A stretch of DNA of 64,000 nucleotides from Mesorhizobium loti R88b (GTDB taxonomy: Bacteria; Pseudomonadota; Alphaproteobacteria; Rhizobiales; Rhizobiaceae): positions 2,419,001-2,483,000 of the forward strand of contig NZ_CP033367.1 of assembly GCF_013170845.1 (NCBI RefSeq), in the 5' to 3' direction. How positions within the stretch are numbered: position 1 is the stretch's first letter; each line of letters begins with the position of its first letter. This document shows, one piece after another, positions 56,301 to 64,000 of the stretch. The notes beneath the pieces are model-generated. The model was not told the DNA's origin. It saw nothing but the letters and a program-made list of their open reading frames with translations, and made no database searches. A program made the translations under genes and the position numbers.

Positions 56301-59300
56301 TCGGCAGCCTCTCCTTCGCCAACTGGCAGATCGAGACGGCGGCGACCACCTTCGCGATCGACCAGGCGGTGTCGATCGGCGCCGGCACGCTGGCGCTGTC
56401 GTCGAACGGCACAGTCACGCAGATCAACGGGTTGGTGGCTGCATCGCTCGTTCTCGGCGGCACCGGCAGTTTCGCCCTGGGCAATGGCGGCAATCAGATC
56501 GGCACGGTGGCCGCCAATGCAGGGTCGGTCAGCCTGTACGACCAGGGCGGCCTTGTCGTCGGCACTGTCGCCAGCGCGCGCGGCGTGACCACCGCGGGCG
56601 CCACCACGACAGGCCAGGTCAAGCTTCAGACAACGAGCACTCTGACGATCGCCGCCGGCGCCACGGTCAGCGGCACCGATCCGGTGCTGTCGGCAATGGG
56701 CAGCTTCGTCAACAGCCGCGGCAGCGACGCCGTCACCGCGACCAGTGGCCGCTGGCTGGTCTATGCGGCGAACCCGACCGGCAACACATTCGGCAATCTC
56801 AACAGCGGCAACACGGCGGTGTGGAATACGGCGGCGGGCGCAACGGTGAGCGCGAGCGGTAACCGCTATGTCTTCGCTTATCAGCCGACGCTGACCTTCA
56901 CTTCGACCAACACCACCAAGACCTATGGCGACGCCGCGGTGCCGGCGCTCGCCTACACGGTGTCGGGCTATCAGACAGGTGTCGCCAATGCCTATCTCGG
57001 CGACAGTGCCGCCAACACATTCACCGGCGCCCCATCGCTGTCGTCCGCCACGCTGCCCGCCGACGAGCAGGTCGGTGGCGGGCCTTATGCGATCACCATC
57101 GCCTCCGGCAGCCTCATCGGGCTCAACGGCTATGGTTTCGCCTTCAGCAGTACGGGTGTGCTCAGCGTCGCCAAACGGGCGATCACTGTCACGGCCGATC
57201 CCGACCAGCACAAAACCTACGGCGATGGTGATCCGGCTTCCTACACCTACACGGTTTCGGATCTTGGCAATGGCATCGCTCTCGTGGGCTCGCTCGACCG
57301 TGCCGTCGGCGAGAATGCCGGCAGCTATTCGATCGGCCAGGGCACGCTGACCAACGCCAGCAACACGAACTACGACATCACCTATGTCGGCGCCAATTTC
57401 ACCATCGACAAGCGTGCGGTGACGGTGACGGCGGATCTCGGCCAAGGCAAGACCTATGGCGATGCCGACCCGGCGAGCTACACCTACACGGTCTCCAACC
57501 TCGGCAGCGGCGTGGCTTTGACCGGCAGCCTGGATCGCGTCGCAGGCGAGGATGCCGGCACCTATGCCATCGGCCAGGGCAGCCTCGACGTGTCGAACGC
57601 GAATTACGACATCAGCTATGTCGGTTCGAACTTCACCATAGCCAAGCGTGCGATCACGGTGACGGCCAATACAGGCCAAGGCAAGACCTACGGCAACGCC
57701 GATCCAGCGTCTTACGGCTATACCGTTTCCAGCCTCGGCAATGGCGAAGCCCTTGTCGGCGATCTCGATCGCGCGACTGGCGAGGATGTTGGAAATTACA
57801 CGATCGGCCGGGGCAGCCTCACCGACGTGGCCAACGCAAATTACCGCATCACCTATGTCGGCGCCGATTTCAGCATCGGCAAGCGAGCCGTCACGGTCAC
57901 CGCGACGGCCGGTCAGGGCAAGACCTACGGCAATGCCGATCCGTCATCCCTGGACTACAGCTACACCGATCTCGGCGGTGGCGCGGCGTTGGTCGGCAGT
58001 CTCGACCGCGCAGTGGGCGAGGACGCCGGCGCCTATGCGATTGGCCGGGGCACGCTCACGGATGCGGCCAACTCCAACTATGCCATCACCTATGTCGGTT
58101 CGAACTTTACCATCGGCCAGCGCGCGGTCACCGTTACGGCCAATCCAGGTCAGAACAAGACCTATGGCGACGCCGACCCGGCGCTTGGCTACACGGTCTC
58201 CGACCTTGGCAGCGGCGCGGCACTGGTCGGTGCCCTCGATCGGGCAGCCGGCGAAAATGTCGGGACTTATGCCATCGGCCAGGGCTCGCTGACCAACGCT
58301 GGCAACGCGAATTACGACATCACCTTCGTCGGCTCCAGCTTCAGCATTGGCAAGCGCGCGGTGACGGTCACGGCCAATTCGGGCCAGGGCAAGACCTACG
58401 GCAACGCCGATCCGACGCTTGGCTATACGGTTTCAAGCCTTGGCAACGGCGCGGCGCTTGTCGGCGCTCTCGACCGGGTTGACGGTGAGGGTGTCGGCAC
58501 CTATGCGATCGGGCAGGGCACGCTGACCAACAGCGCCAACGCGAATTACGACATCAGCTATGTCGGCGCGGAATTCAGCATCGGCAAGCGGTCGGTCACG
58601 GTCACCGCCAATGCTGGCCAGGGCAAGACCTATGGCGATGCCGATCCTGCCTCCTACGGCTATTCGGTTTCCGATCTCGGCGGTGGCGTCGCGCTGGTCG
58701 GCGCTCTCGATCGGGCGGCTGGCGAGGATGCCGGTACCTACGCAATCGGTCAGGGCACGCTCACCAACAGCGCCAACGCGAACTACAATATTAGCTATGT
58801 CGGCGCCGATTTTATCATCGGCAAACGCGCCATCACGGTCACCGCCAATGCGGGCCAGGGCAAGACGTATGGTGACAGCGATCCGCTGTCTTATGGCTAT
58901 ACCGTCTCTGATCTCGGCAGTGGCGTTGGCCTTGTGGGCGCCCTCGACCGCATGGCTGGCGAGGACGCCGGGACATATGCCATTGGCCAAGGCAGCCTCG
59001 ACGTCTCCAACGCGAACTACGACATCACCTATCTCGGCGCCAACTTCACCATCGGCAAGCGCGCCATCACGGTTACGGCCGATGCGGATCAGGGCAAGAC
59101 CTATGGCGACAATGACCCATCCTCCTATGGCTACACCGTCTCCGATCTCGGCCATGGTGCAGCGCTGGTTGGCACGCTCGACCGCGCAAGCGGGGAGAAT
59201 GTCGGCACCTATGCGATCGGCCGAGGTACGCTGTCCGACGCCGCCAATGGCAACTACGACATCAGCTATGTCGCCGCTAATTTCAGCATCGGCAAACGGT

Positions 59301-59980
59301 CGGTGACGGTCACCGCCAATGCGGGCCAGGGCAAGATCTACGGTAATGCCGATCCGTCCTCCTATGCCTACACCAACACCGATCTCGGCAATGGCGCAGC
59401 CCTTGTCGGCGCGCTCGACCGGGTGGCGGGCGAGAATGCCGGCAGCTACGCGATCGGCCAGGGCACACTCTCCGGCAGCGCCAATTCAAACTACGACATC
59501 GGCTTCGTCGGGTCGGATTTCAGCATCGGCAAGCGCGCCATTACGGTCGTGGCCGATGCGCAAAGCCGGCCGCAAGGAAGCGCCAATCCACCGCTCACCT
59601 ACACGGTCGGCGGCCTGGGACTGGCCGGCAGCGACACGCCCAGCGGCGCACTTTCGACCGATGCGACCACCGCAAGCGCGCCTGGCAGCTATGCCATCGA
59701 GCAGGGCAGTCTTGCCGTTTCGGCGAACTACGATCTGACCTATGTCGGCGCGAACCTCGTGGTGCAGCCAGGCAGCGTGGTGCCATCGGCCGACACGGCC
59801 AGCGTCGTTGCCTACAGCGCGGCCGGCCACGGTGGCGGCCAGCCGGTTCCCGTGTTCTTCACTGGGCAACCCGCCGGTGGTGACGCCCAGGCGCTGATCG
59901 AGGATCCGCGCCTCGACGGTCCGGCGTTCTGCCAGGATATGGCGCAGACCGCGGCGGTTTGCGTTGCATCCATCCAATAG
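53351..59980 (+). CDS. Giant TpsA exoprotein (filamentous hemagglutinin N-domain), second copy
   Basis: The 2209-residue product starts at ATG 53351, 16 bases after the first TpsA, following GGGGAGGGGAC. The signal peptide and TPS domain (to about residue 430) are almost identical to the first copy. The middle differs: fewer GLUG-like units (about 634-790), then ten MBG-type repeats (1275-2060) of 78-79 residues. The C-terminus keeps the cysteine pair C2194 and C2204. Both copies probably share the single upstream TpsB. A long earlier frame overlaps the first TpsA and is not real. Confidence 0.92.
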   Translation: MHYRPFSPLHLNRTSAPLMALLLASTALVGFTSARAQELPTGGSVASGGVTISNPSSSQLSIKQSTNSAIVNWQSFSIGAGATVTIDQPTSTSTMLNRVTGGTSSTIAGQLNANGQVFLINPNGIAISKTGKVSAAGFVGSTLGISDEDFKAGKLSFEGKGASAAVSNQGAISIGRGGYAALIGGSVDNAGSISVPLGKVGLGSGEKATLDLSGDGFLQVSVPTKADGSSALVSNSGLISADGGTVELKAAAVRNAARQAVNMSGVIEARTVSGKSGAIVLGGDEGSVEVSGKLDASAKAGGKGGKIAVTGRKLKLKHAVVDASGKDGGGTVKIGGDKQGSGSLQRAATTEIDAATTINADATGTGDGGTVIVWSDEKTNFAGKISARGGERGGNGGFTEVSGKQRLDYTGEVDLRARFGDTGDLLLDPYNVTISNGADTGGFTANSNDSVINVTTLQNQLAMANVTISTGSGGSQAGDITIAAPISWSANTLTLNAYHSIVFNANATIGGVGGISLVTNNGGSGGTISYALGAKMTFTGTQGAQALSINGQSYALIYDVNQLQAINSGLNGRYALANDIEASSTYSWNNLLGFTALGTDGNTNIQNGGNGFNGTFDGLGHIINQIWVRQIPANYVGLFGYVGGAGVVRNVGLVDSYTSGSYETGAIAGWNNGTISGVWASGYLQGVSSSGGLVGRNDGTVTRSFSTVAVDSNNANNVGGIVGYNGPGGIVSQVYALGSVLGGQYVGGLVGFNSGAVSDGYSTGAVNGTTGSTSIGGSVGFSYGTVTNVYFDTTTSGTTTGVSGNGTAGVTSTGLTTVQLQGGYAASLSAAFGGGTGGLYPYLKSFYPNGVQAISGIAYKDSGVTPLSSGTKQPYYVKNPGFVTGVSNGVDIGTVTTGVNGYYYIAVPTGWINDSVLAYTVRDADPANSSGAQNGVTFRTGLSGGNVSNLNVYGNWRLDEADSSITSLSTLQDAASATVGSTYVGSLSFANWQIETAATTFAIDQAVSIGAGTLALSSNGTVTQINGLVAASLVLGGTGSFALGNGGNQIGTVAANAGSVSLYDQGGLVVGTVASARGVTTAGATTTGQVKLQTTSTLTIAAGATVSGTDPVLSAMGSFVNSRGSDAVTATSGRWLVYAANPTGNTFGNLNSGNTAVWNTAAGATVSASGNRYVFAYQPTLTFTSTNTTKTYGDAAVPALAYTVSGYQTGVANAYLGDSAANTFTGAPSLSSATLPADEQVGGGPYAITIASGSLIGLNGYGFAFSSTGVLSVAKRAITVTADPDQHKTYGDGDPASYTYTVSDLGNGIALVGSLDRAVGENAGSYSIGQGTLTNASNTNYDITYVGANFTIDKRAVTVTADLGQGKTYGDADPASYTYTVSNLGSGVALTGSLDRVAGEDAGTYAIGQGSLDVSNANYDISYVGSNFTIAKRAITVTANTGQGKTYGNADPASYGYTVSSLGNGEALVGDLDRATGEDVGNYTIGRGSLTDVANANYRITYVGADFSIGKRAVTVTATAGQGKTYGNADPSSLDYSYTDLGGGAALVGSLDRAVGEDAGAYAIGRGTLTDAANSNYAITYVGSNFTIGQRAVTVTANPGQNKTYGDADPALGYTVSDLGSGAALVGALDRAAGENVGTYAIGQGSLTNAGNANYDITFVGSSFSIGKRAVTVTANSGQGKTYGNADPTLGYTVSSLGNGAALVGALDRVDGEGVGTYAIGQGTLTNSANANYDISYVGAEFSIGKRSVTVTANAGQGKTYGDADPASYGYSVSDLGGGVALVGALDRAAGEDAGTYAIGQGTLTNSANANYNISYVGADFIIGKRAITVTANAGQGKTYGDSDPLSYGYTVSDLGSGVGLVGALDRMAGEDAGTYAIGQGSLDVSNANYDITYLGANFTIGKRAITVTADADQGKTYGDNDPSSYGYTVSDLGHGAALVGTLDRASGENVGTYAIGRGTLSDAANGNYDISYVAANFSIGKRSVTVTANAGQGKIYGNADPSSYAYTNTDLGNGAALVGALDRVAGENAGSYAIGQGTLSGSANSNYDIGFVGSDFSIGKRAITVVADAQSRPQGSANPPLTYTVGGLGLAGSDTPSGALSTDATTASAPGSYAIEQGSLAVSANYDLTYVGANLVVQPGSVVPSADTASVVAYSAAGHGGGQPVPVFFTGQPAGGDAQALIEDPRLDGPAFCQDMAQTAAVCVASIQ
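53381..54640 (+). repeat. Duplicated TPS-domain block, copy 2
   Basis: This block is near-identical to 44890-46149 at a constant offset of 8491 bases. Most differences I noticed are single bases. The similarity of this section is much higher than that of the following regions, which fits gene conversion or strong constraint. Confidence 0.85.
57173..59530 (+). repeat. Ten tandem MBG-type repeats in the second TpsA
   Basis: Ten units total 786 residues: six of 79 and four of 78, the shorter ones losing one residue either at PS-Y or in the TN-AN segment. They are of the same family as the array in the first TpsA. Confidence 0.93.
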
Positions 59981-60025
59981 GGAGCGACTTGCCGGTCAAT
60001 GCCCCGGCGCGTCGTTCCTTTTCTG

Positions 60026-63000
60026 TCATCGCTCGAGAGGCACCGGCTGTGGGGGGGCGCCGGTCGTCGCGGCCGAACCGCGGCGGCTTTTGGAGGCCCA
60101 TTGCGAGAGACGGTCGAGGTAAAGGTAGACCACCGGGGTGGTGAACAGGGTCAGCGCCTGGCTGACGGCCAGACCGCCAAACATGGCCGCGCCAAGCGGT
60201 TGCCGCAATTCCGATCCCGTTCCGTGACCGAGCATCAGGGGAACGGCACCGAGCATGGTTGCCATCGTCGTCATCATGATCGGTCGAAAGCGGATCAGGG
60301 CTGCCCTGCGGATGGCGTCCTCGCTCGACAGGCCATCGCGGCGTTCGCCCTCGATGGCGAAGTCGACCATCATGATACCGTTCTTCTTGACGATGCCGAT
60401 CAACAGAATGACGGCGATCAAGGCGATCAGGCTGAAATCATAGCCCAGGGGCATCAGGGTCGCGACAGCACCAATGCCGGCCGATGGCAAAGTGGACAGG
60501 ATGGTCAGCGGGTGGATGTAGCTTTCATAGAGAATGCCCAGGATCAGATACACCGCCACCAAAGCACCCAACAGCAAGAGCGGAATGGAGGCGAGCGACT
60601 GCTGGAAAGCCTGCGCGGTGCCTTCGAAACTGGTGTTGATCGTCGGCGGCAGGTGCATGTCCTGCAAGGCCTGCGTGACCGTATTCGTGGCATCGCCGAT
60701 CGAGGTGCCCGCTGCCAGGTTGAAACTGAGCGTGACGGACGGAAACTGACTTTCATGGCTGATCTGCAACGGCTGGACCGGCACGGTGGTCCAGTGGGCG
60801 AGGACCGAGAGCGGGACATCGGCGCCGCTTGCCGATTTCACATAAAGCTTGTCCAGCGTGTTGATGTCGCCCTGCAGTGACGGCAGGACCTCCATGATCA
60901 CGTCGTAGCTTGCAAGCTGGGTGAAATACTGGGCGATCTGGCGCTGGCCGAAGGCATCGTCGAGCGTGCTGTCGATCACGCTTGGCTGGATGCCGTAGCG
61001 CTCTGCCTGGGCGCGATCGATGGTCAGCGTCAGCGTGGTGCCATTCGTCTGCTGGTCCGACGCAACGTCTGAAAGGCCAGGCAAGGTCTTGAGCCTGGCG
61101 AGCACTTTTGGTGACCACCTGTTCAGCGCGTCGATGTCGGGGCTGGTCAGGCTCATCTGATACTGGGTGCGTGAGGCACGGCCGCCGACGCGCACGTCCT
61201 GCGCTGCCTGGAGGAACAAATGCGCGCCCTCGACCTTGGCCAATTTGGGCTGGAGACGGCGGATGATCTCGTCGGCTGTCGCCTGCCGCTGATCGCGTGG
61301 TTTCAGCGTGATGAAGACACGCCCGCTGTTCAAGGGGTTGCCGACGCCACCAACGGCCATGGCCACGCTGGCGACGTCGGGATCCGCCTGCACGACCGCG
61401 CCGAGCGCACGCTGGCGTTCGAGCATCTTGGCAAACGAGATATCTTGCGACGCTTCCGACTGGCCGGTGATCAGGCCTGTATCCTGCTGCGGAAAGAAGC
61501 CTTTCGGGATCCAGACAAAGAGAAAGACGGACAGCGCAACCGATGCGATGAAGATACACAAGGTGACGAACCGGAAATGCAGGGCGACATCAAGCGCCCA
61601 TTCGTATGCTTTCGCCAGCCCGTCGAAACCGCGTTCGCTCCAATTGTACAGCCTGCCGTGCTTGGCGGCGTGCTCGCTGCGCAGGAAGCGCGATGCCAGC
61701 ATCGGGATCAATGTCAGCGAGACGACGGCCGAAACGACGATCGTCATGGCAAGCGTCAGCGAGAATTCGCGAAACAGCCGGCCGATGATACCGCTCATCA
61801 AAAGCAGCGGCAGCAGGACCGCGATCAGCGACAGGCTGATCGACAGGATGGTGAAGCCGATTTCTCCGGCGCCTGTCATCGCCGCGTCGAAGGCGGTCAT
61901 TCCATCCTCGATGTGCCGCTGGATGTTTTCGAGGACGACGATCGCGTCGTCGACGACGAAACCGACGGCGATGGTCAGGGCCATCAGCGAGAGGTTGTCG
62001 AGGGTGAAGCCGGCGATCCACATCATCGCGCAGGCCCCGAACAAAGCGAGCGGCACCGTGAGGCTTGGAATTGCCGTCGCCCTGACATTGCGCAGGAACA
62101 CGAAGATAACGGCGATGACGAGCACGATGGTGATCAGGAGCGTGTTGCGGACGTCGCTCACGGCGGCGCGAATGGTCTGCGTCCGGTCGCTCAGGACGCC
62201 GATCTTGATGCCGGGCGACATGGTGGCCGTGAGGCGCGGCAGCTCGGCATTGATGCGGTCGACCGTTTCGATGACGTTGGCGCCGGGCTGCTTGAAAATG
62301 ATGAGGAAGATGCCGCGCTTGCCATTTGCCCAGGCGGCCTGCTTGCTGTCCTGTGCGGCGCTGACGGCATTGCCGATGTCCCTGAGATAGAGCGGCGATC
62401 CGTTCTGATAGCTGACGATGACGTCATTCCACTTCGTCACCTGGATGAGCTGGTCGTTGGTGTAGATGGTGTAGCTGTGCGTCGCGCCGTCGATGCTGCC
62501 GGTGGGGCTGTTGACGGTGACGCCGTTCAACTGGCTGCGGACGTCCTCCAGCGTCAGTCCCTTGGACACCAGCTTGGCCGGATCCAGCTGCACCCGGATG
62601 GCTGGTTTCTGCTGGCCGCCATAGAGCACTTGGGCGACACCCGGCAATTGACTGAGCTGCTGCCCGAGCTTGGTTTCCACCTCATCGTCGACGGCCGTCA
62701 GCGGCATAGTATCCGACGTTGCCGACAAAAGCAGGATGGGCGAATCCGCCGGGTTGACCTTGCGATAGGTCGGTGGGGTCGGCAGGCTTGTCGGCAGCTG
62801 GCCGGCGGCGGAATTGATCGCGGCCTGCACGTCATTGGCTGCGCCGTCGATATTGCGATTGAGGTCGAACTGGAGCGTGATCTGCGAAGAGCCGAGCGAA
62901 TTCAACGACGTCATCTCCGAAATGCCCGAGATCTGCGCAAAGGCGCTCTCAAGCGGCTGGGCGACGGATGACGCCATTGTGGTGGGGCTCGCTCCGGGAA

Positions 63001-63163
63001 ACTGCACGGACACCTGAATGGTGGGGAAATCCACCTGCGGCAGGGGCGCCACCGGCAACAGCGGATAGGCCGCGATGCCGATCAGAAGGATCGCGACCAT
63101 CAGCAGCGATGTCGCCACCGGATGCCTGATAAAGGGAGAGGATAGACCGCCGTCAGCCGCCAT
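60026..63163 (-). CDS. RND multidrug efflux permease (MdtB/MdtC/AcrB type)
   Basis: The 1045-residue inner-membrane pump has the two-fold RND layout: TM1 (LLMVAILLIGIAAYPLLPV), a large periplasmic loop with PQVDFPTIQVSVQFPGASP, a TM block with the proton-relay aspartates in GFVVDDAIVVLENIQRH (about 400-410), and a second half with IGIVKKNGIMMVDFA. It uses the proton gradient to export drugs or metabolites. ATG 63163 lies nine bases after the adaptor gene. It converges on the second TpsA with 45 bases between. The outer-membrane partner is not in the window. Confidence 0.94.
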   Translation of the reverse strand: MAADGGLSSPFIRHPVATSLLMVAILLIGIAAYPLLPVAPLPQVDFPTIQVSVQFPGASPTTMASSVAQPLESAFAQISGISEMTSLNSLGSSQITLQFDLNRNIDGAANDVQAAINSAAGQLPTSLPTPPTYRKVNPADSPILLLSATSDTMPLTAVDDEVETKLGQQLSQLPGVAQVLYGGQQKPAIRVQLDPAKLVSKGLTLEDVRSQLNGVTVNSPTGSIDGATHSYTIYTNDQLIQVTKWNDVIVSYQNGSPLYLRDIGNAVSAAQDSKQAAWANGKRGIFLIIFKQPGANVIETVDRINAELPRLTATMSPGIKIGVLSDRTQTIRAAVSDVRNTLLITIVLVIAVIFVFLRNVRATAIPSLTVPLALFGACAMMWIAGFTLDNLSLMALTIAVGFVVDDAIVVLENIQRHIEDGMTAFDAAMTGAGEIGFTILSISLSLIAVLLPLLLMSGIIGRLFREFSLTLAMTIVVSAVVSLTLIPMLASRFLRSEHAAKHGRLYNWSERGFDGLAKAYEWALDVALHFRFVTLCIFIASVALSVFLFVWIPKGFFPQQDTGLITGQSEASQDISFAKMLERQRALGAVVQADPDVASVAMAVGGVGNPLNSGRVFITLKPRDQRQATADEIIRRLQPKLAKVEGAHLFLQAAQDVRVGGRASRTQYQMSLTSPDIDALNRWSPKVLARLKTLPGLSDVASDQQTNGTTLTLTIDRAQAERYGIQPSVIDSTLDDAFGQRQIAQYFTQLASYDVIMEVLPSLQGDINTLDKLYVKSASGADVPLSVLAHWTTVPVQPLQISHESQFPSVTLSFNLAAGTSIGDATNTVTQALQDMHLPPTINTSFEGTAQAFQQSLASIPLLLLGALVAVYLILGILYESYIHPLTILSTLPSAGIGAVATLMPLGYDFSLIALIAVILLIGIVKKNGIMMVDFAIEGERRDGLSSEDAIRRAALIRFRPIMMTTMATMLGAVPLMLGHGTGSELRQPLGAAMFGGLAVSQALTLFTTPVVYLYLDRLSQWASKSRRGSAATTGAPPQPVPLER

Positions 63164-63172
63164 GGGATCTGC

Positions 63173-64000
63173 TCACTTCTGTGCTTGAACGGCTTGCGCT
63201 GGGTTGGCGGACGTGGACGAGGTCTGTGCGGTGTCGATGCCGGCCGGCGGCGGCACTTGTTGAGGCGTGCCCTGATTGATGGTCGCGTCCAGCAGGACGC
63301 CGGGCTGGACACCATAGGCGCCGTCGGTCACGGTCTTGTCGCCGGGCTTGATGCCATCACTCACCACGGTCTGGCCGTTGCCGGTCTGCGCCACCTTGAT
63401 CGGCCGCATCTGTGCCTTGTCATCGTCGCCTGAAACATAGGCAAACAGTCCGTCAGGGCCGTGCTGCACGGCATCCTCGGATATCAGCGTCACGTCCTTT
63501 AGCGTGTTGAGCAGCAATCTGACGGTGACCGACTGGCCCGGCCAAAGCGCGTTGTCTTCGTTGGCGAATGTCGCCTTGAGGCTGATCGTGCCGGTCGCCG
63601 CGTCGACCTGATTGTTGGTGTAGGAAAGCGTGCCCTTGGACAGGATCGTGTGTCCGTCTTCCGCCATGGCCAGCACAGGTGCCTGACCAGCATCGAGCGC
63701 CTTGCCGATGGCTGGAATTTGATCCTGCGCGACCGGAAAGACGACGCTGATCGGCTGCACCTGGTCGATGCTGACAATGCCCCCGGCATCGGCCGGCTGA
63801 ACCAGATTGCCCTCGTCGACGAGCCGGAAGCCAGCCCTGCCGGTGACTGGCGAAACGATGCGGCAATAGGCGAGGTTGACCTGCGCGGCCTGGACCGCGG
63901 CCTGGTCGGCCTGCACCGTACCCTGGTCCTGGCCAACGAGAGCGGCCTGATCGTCCTGCGTCTGTTGGGCGAGCGCCTTCTGCTTGACCAGAACCGCGTC
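63173..64000 (-). CDS. RND membrane-fusion protein (MdtA/AcrA type), N-terminus beyond window
   Basis: The frame stays open from the right edge to a stop at 63173, about 275 codons. It holds a coiled-coil rich in A and Q (DAVLVKQKALAQQTQDDQAA), the lipoyl half CRIVSPVTGRAGFRLVDEGN, a beta-barrel stretch and a disordered proline-rich end. Such proteins link the inner-membrane RND pump to an outer-membrane channel. It is on the same strand as the pump, nine bases upstream of it, so the two are an operon. The start and signal peptide lie outside the window. Confidence 0.92.
   Translation of the reverse strand, partial: DAVLVKQKALAQQTQDDQAALVGQDQGTVQADQAAVQAAQVNLAYCRIVSPVTGRAGFRLVDEGNLVQPADAGGIVSIDQVQPISVVFPVAQDQIPAIGKALDAGQAPVLAMAEDGHTILSKGTLSYTNNQVDAATGTISLKATFANEDNALWPGQSVTVRLLLNTLKDVTLISEDAVQHGPDGLFAYVSGDDDKAQMRPIKVAQTGNGQTVVSDGIKPGDKTVTDGAYGVQPGVLLDATINQGTPQQVPPPAGIDTAQTSSTSANPAQAVQAQK

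Noticed and set aside
55460..57679. A 739-codon minus-strand frame within the second TpsA
   Set aside because: It follows the repeat period of the adhesin gene and has no start site or domain of its own.
50512..59530. Regular repeats that might be taken for a CRISPR array
   Set aside because: Unit length is 234-237 bases, the frame is kept throughout, and the units encode MBG-type repeats. There are no short repeats with unique spacers.

Overview
The window looks like a chromosomal segment of an alphaproteobacterium of the order Rhizobiales, most probably Mesorhizobium or a close relative. The grounds are the GC-rich sequence, a flagellar block with VisN/VisR-type regulators, a GTG-started MotA with conserved E. 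coli-numbered residues, and palindromic intergenic repeats of a kind common in Rhizobiales. I saw no rRNA, tRNA, CRISPR array, insertion sequence or phage gene. The genus is an inference from gene content.

Layout. 0-8.2 kb: motility. A repetitive DUF1217 protein (minus strand, cut by the left edge) is divergent from motA-fliM-fliN-fliG-flhB and a small unknown gene; visN-visR converge on them. 8.7-12.9 kb: a secreted M16 metalloprotease and a TMEM43-like membrane protein, closed by a bidirectional terminator. 12.9-23.2 kb: a probable polyamine region with an acetylpolyamine amidohydrolase, a TetR regulator, a YtcJ-like amidohydrolase, a complete PotABCD-type ABC importer and two paralogous serine hydrolases. 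23.4-27.9 kb: Tex, then a LysR regulator divergent from glutaryl-CoA dehydrogenase. 28.1-34.7 kb: a tight three-gene operon of transglutaminase-DUF2126 amidoligase, circularly permuted ATP-grasp/alpha-E, and a second transglutaminase. 34.9-40.4 kb: a family 2 glycosyltransferase, topoisomerase IB, a DGPF (YciI) protein with its ECF42-type sigma factor, and an ALDH7-type aldehyde dehydrogenase.

40.4-42.8 kb holds what I find most novel: two tandem 28-30 residue peptides with a shared leader (YEKPTLDKR...LSS.TA) and short, different, two-cysteine tails. Just upstream on the same strand are two paralogous 288-residue proteins of unknown function with a helix-turn-helix-like C-terminus. Both paralogs are preceded by the same conserved 28-base block. 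It may be a small RiPP or signalling-peptide locus; no function is shown.

43.1-60.0 kb is a two-partner secretion locus: one TpsB transporter followed by two giant TpsA adhesin-like proteins with near-identical N-termini, ten MBG-type repeats each, and a conserved C-terminal cysteine pair. 60.0-64.0 kb is an RND efflux pump with its membrane-fusion protein, the latter cut by the right edge.

Many long open frames lie opposite real genes because of the high GC content, and they are left out. Starts were reset to the best ribosome-binding site or family alignment wherever the longest frame looked too long.
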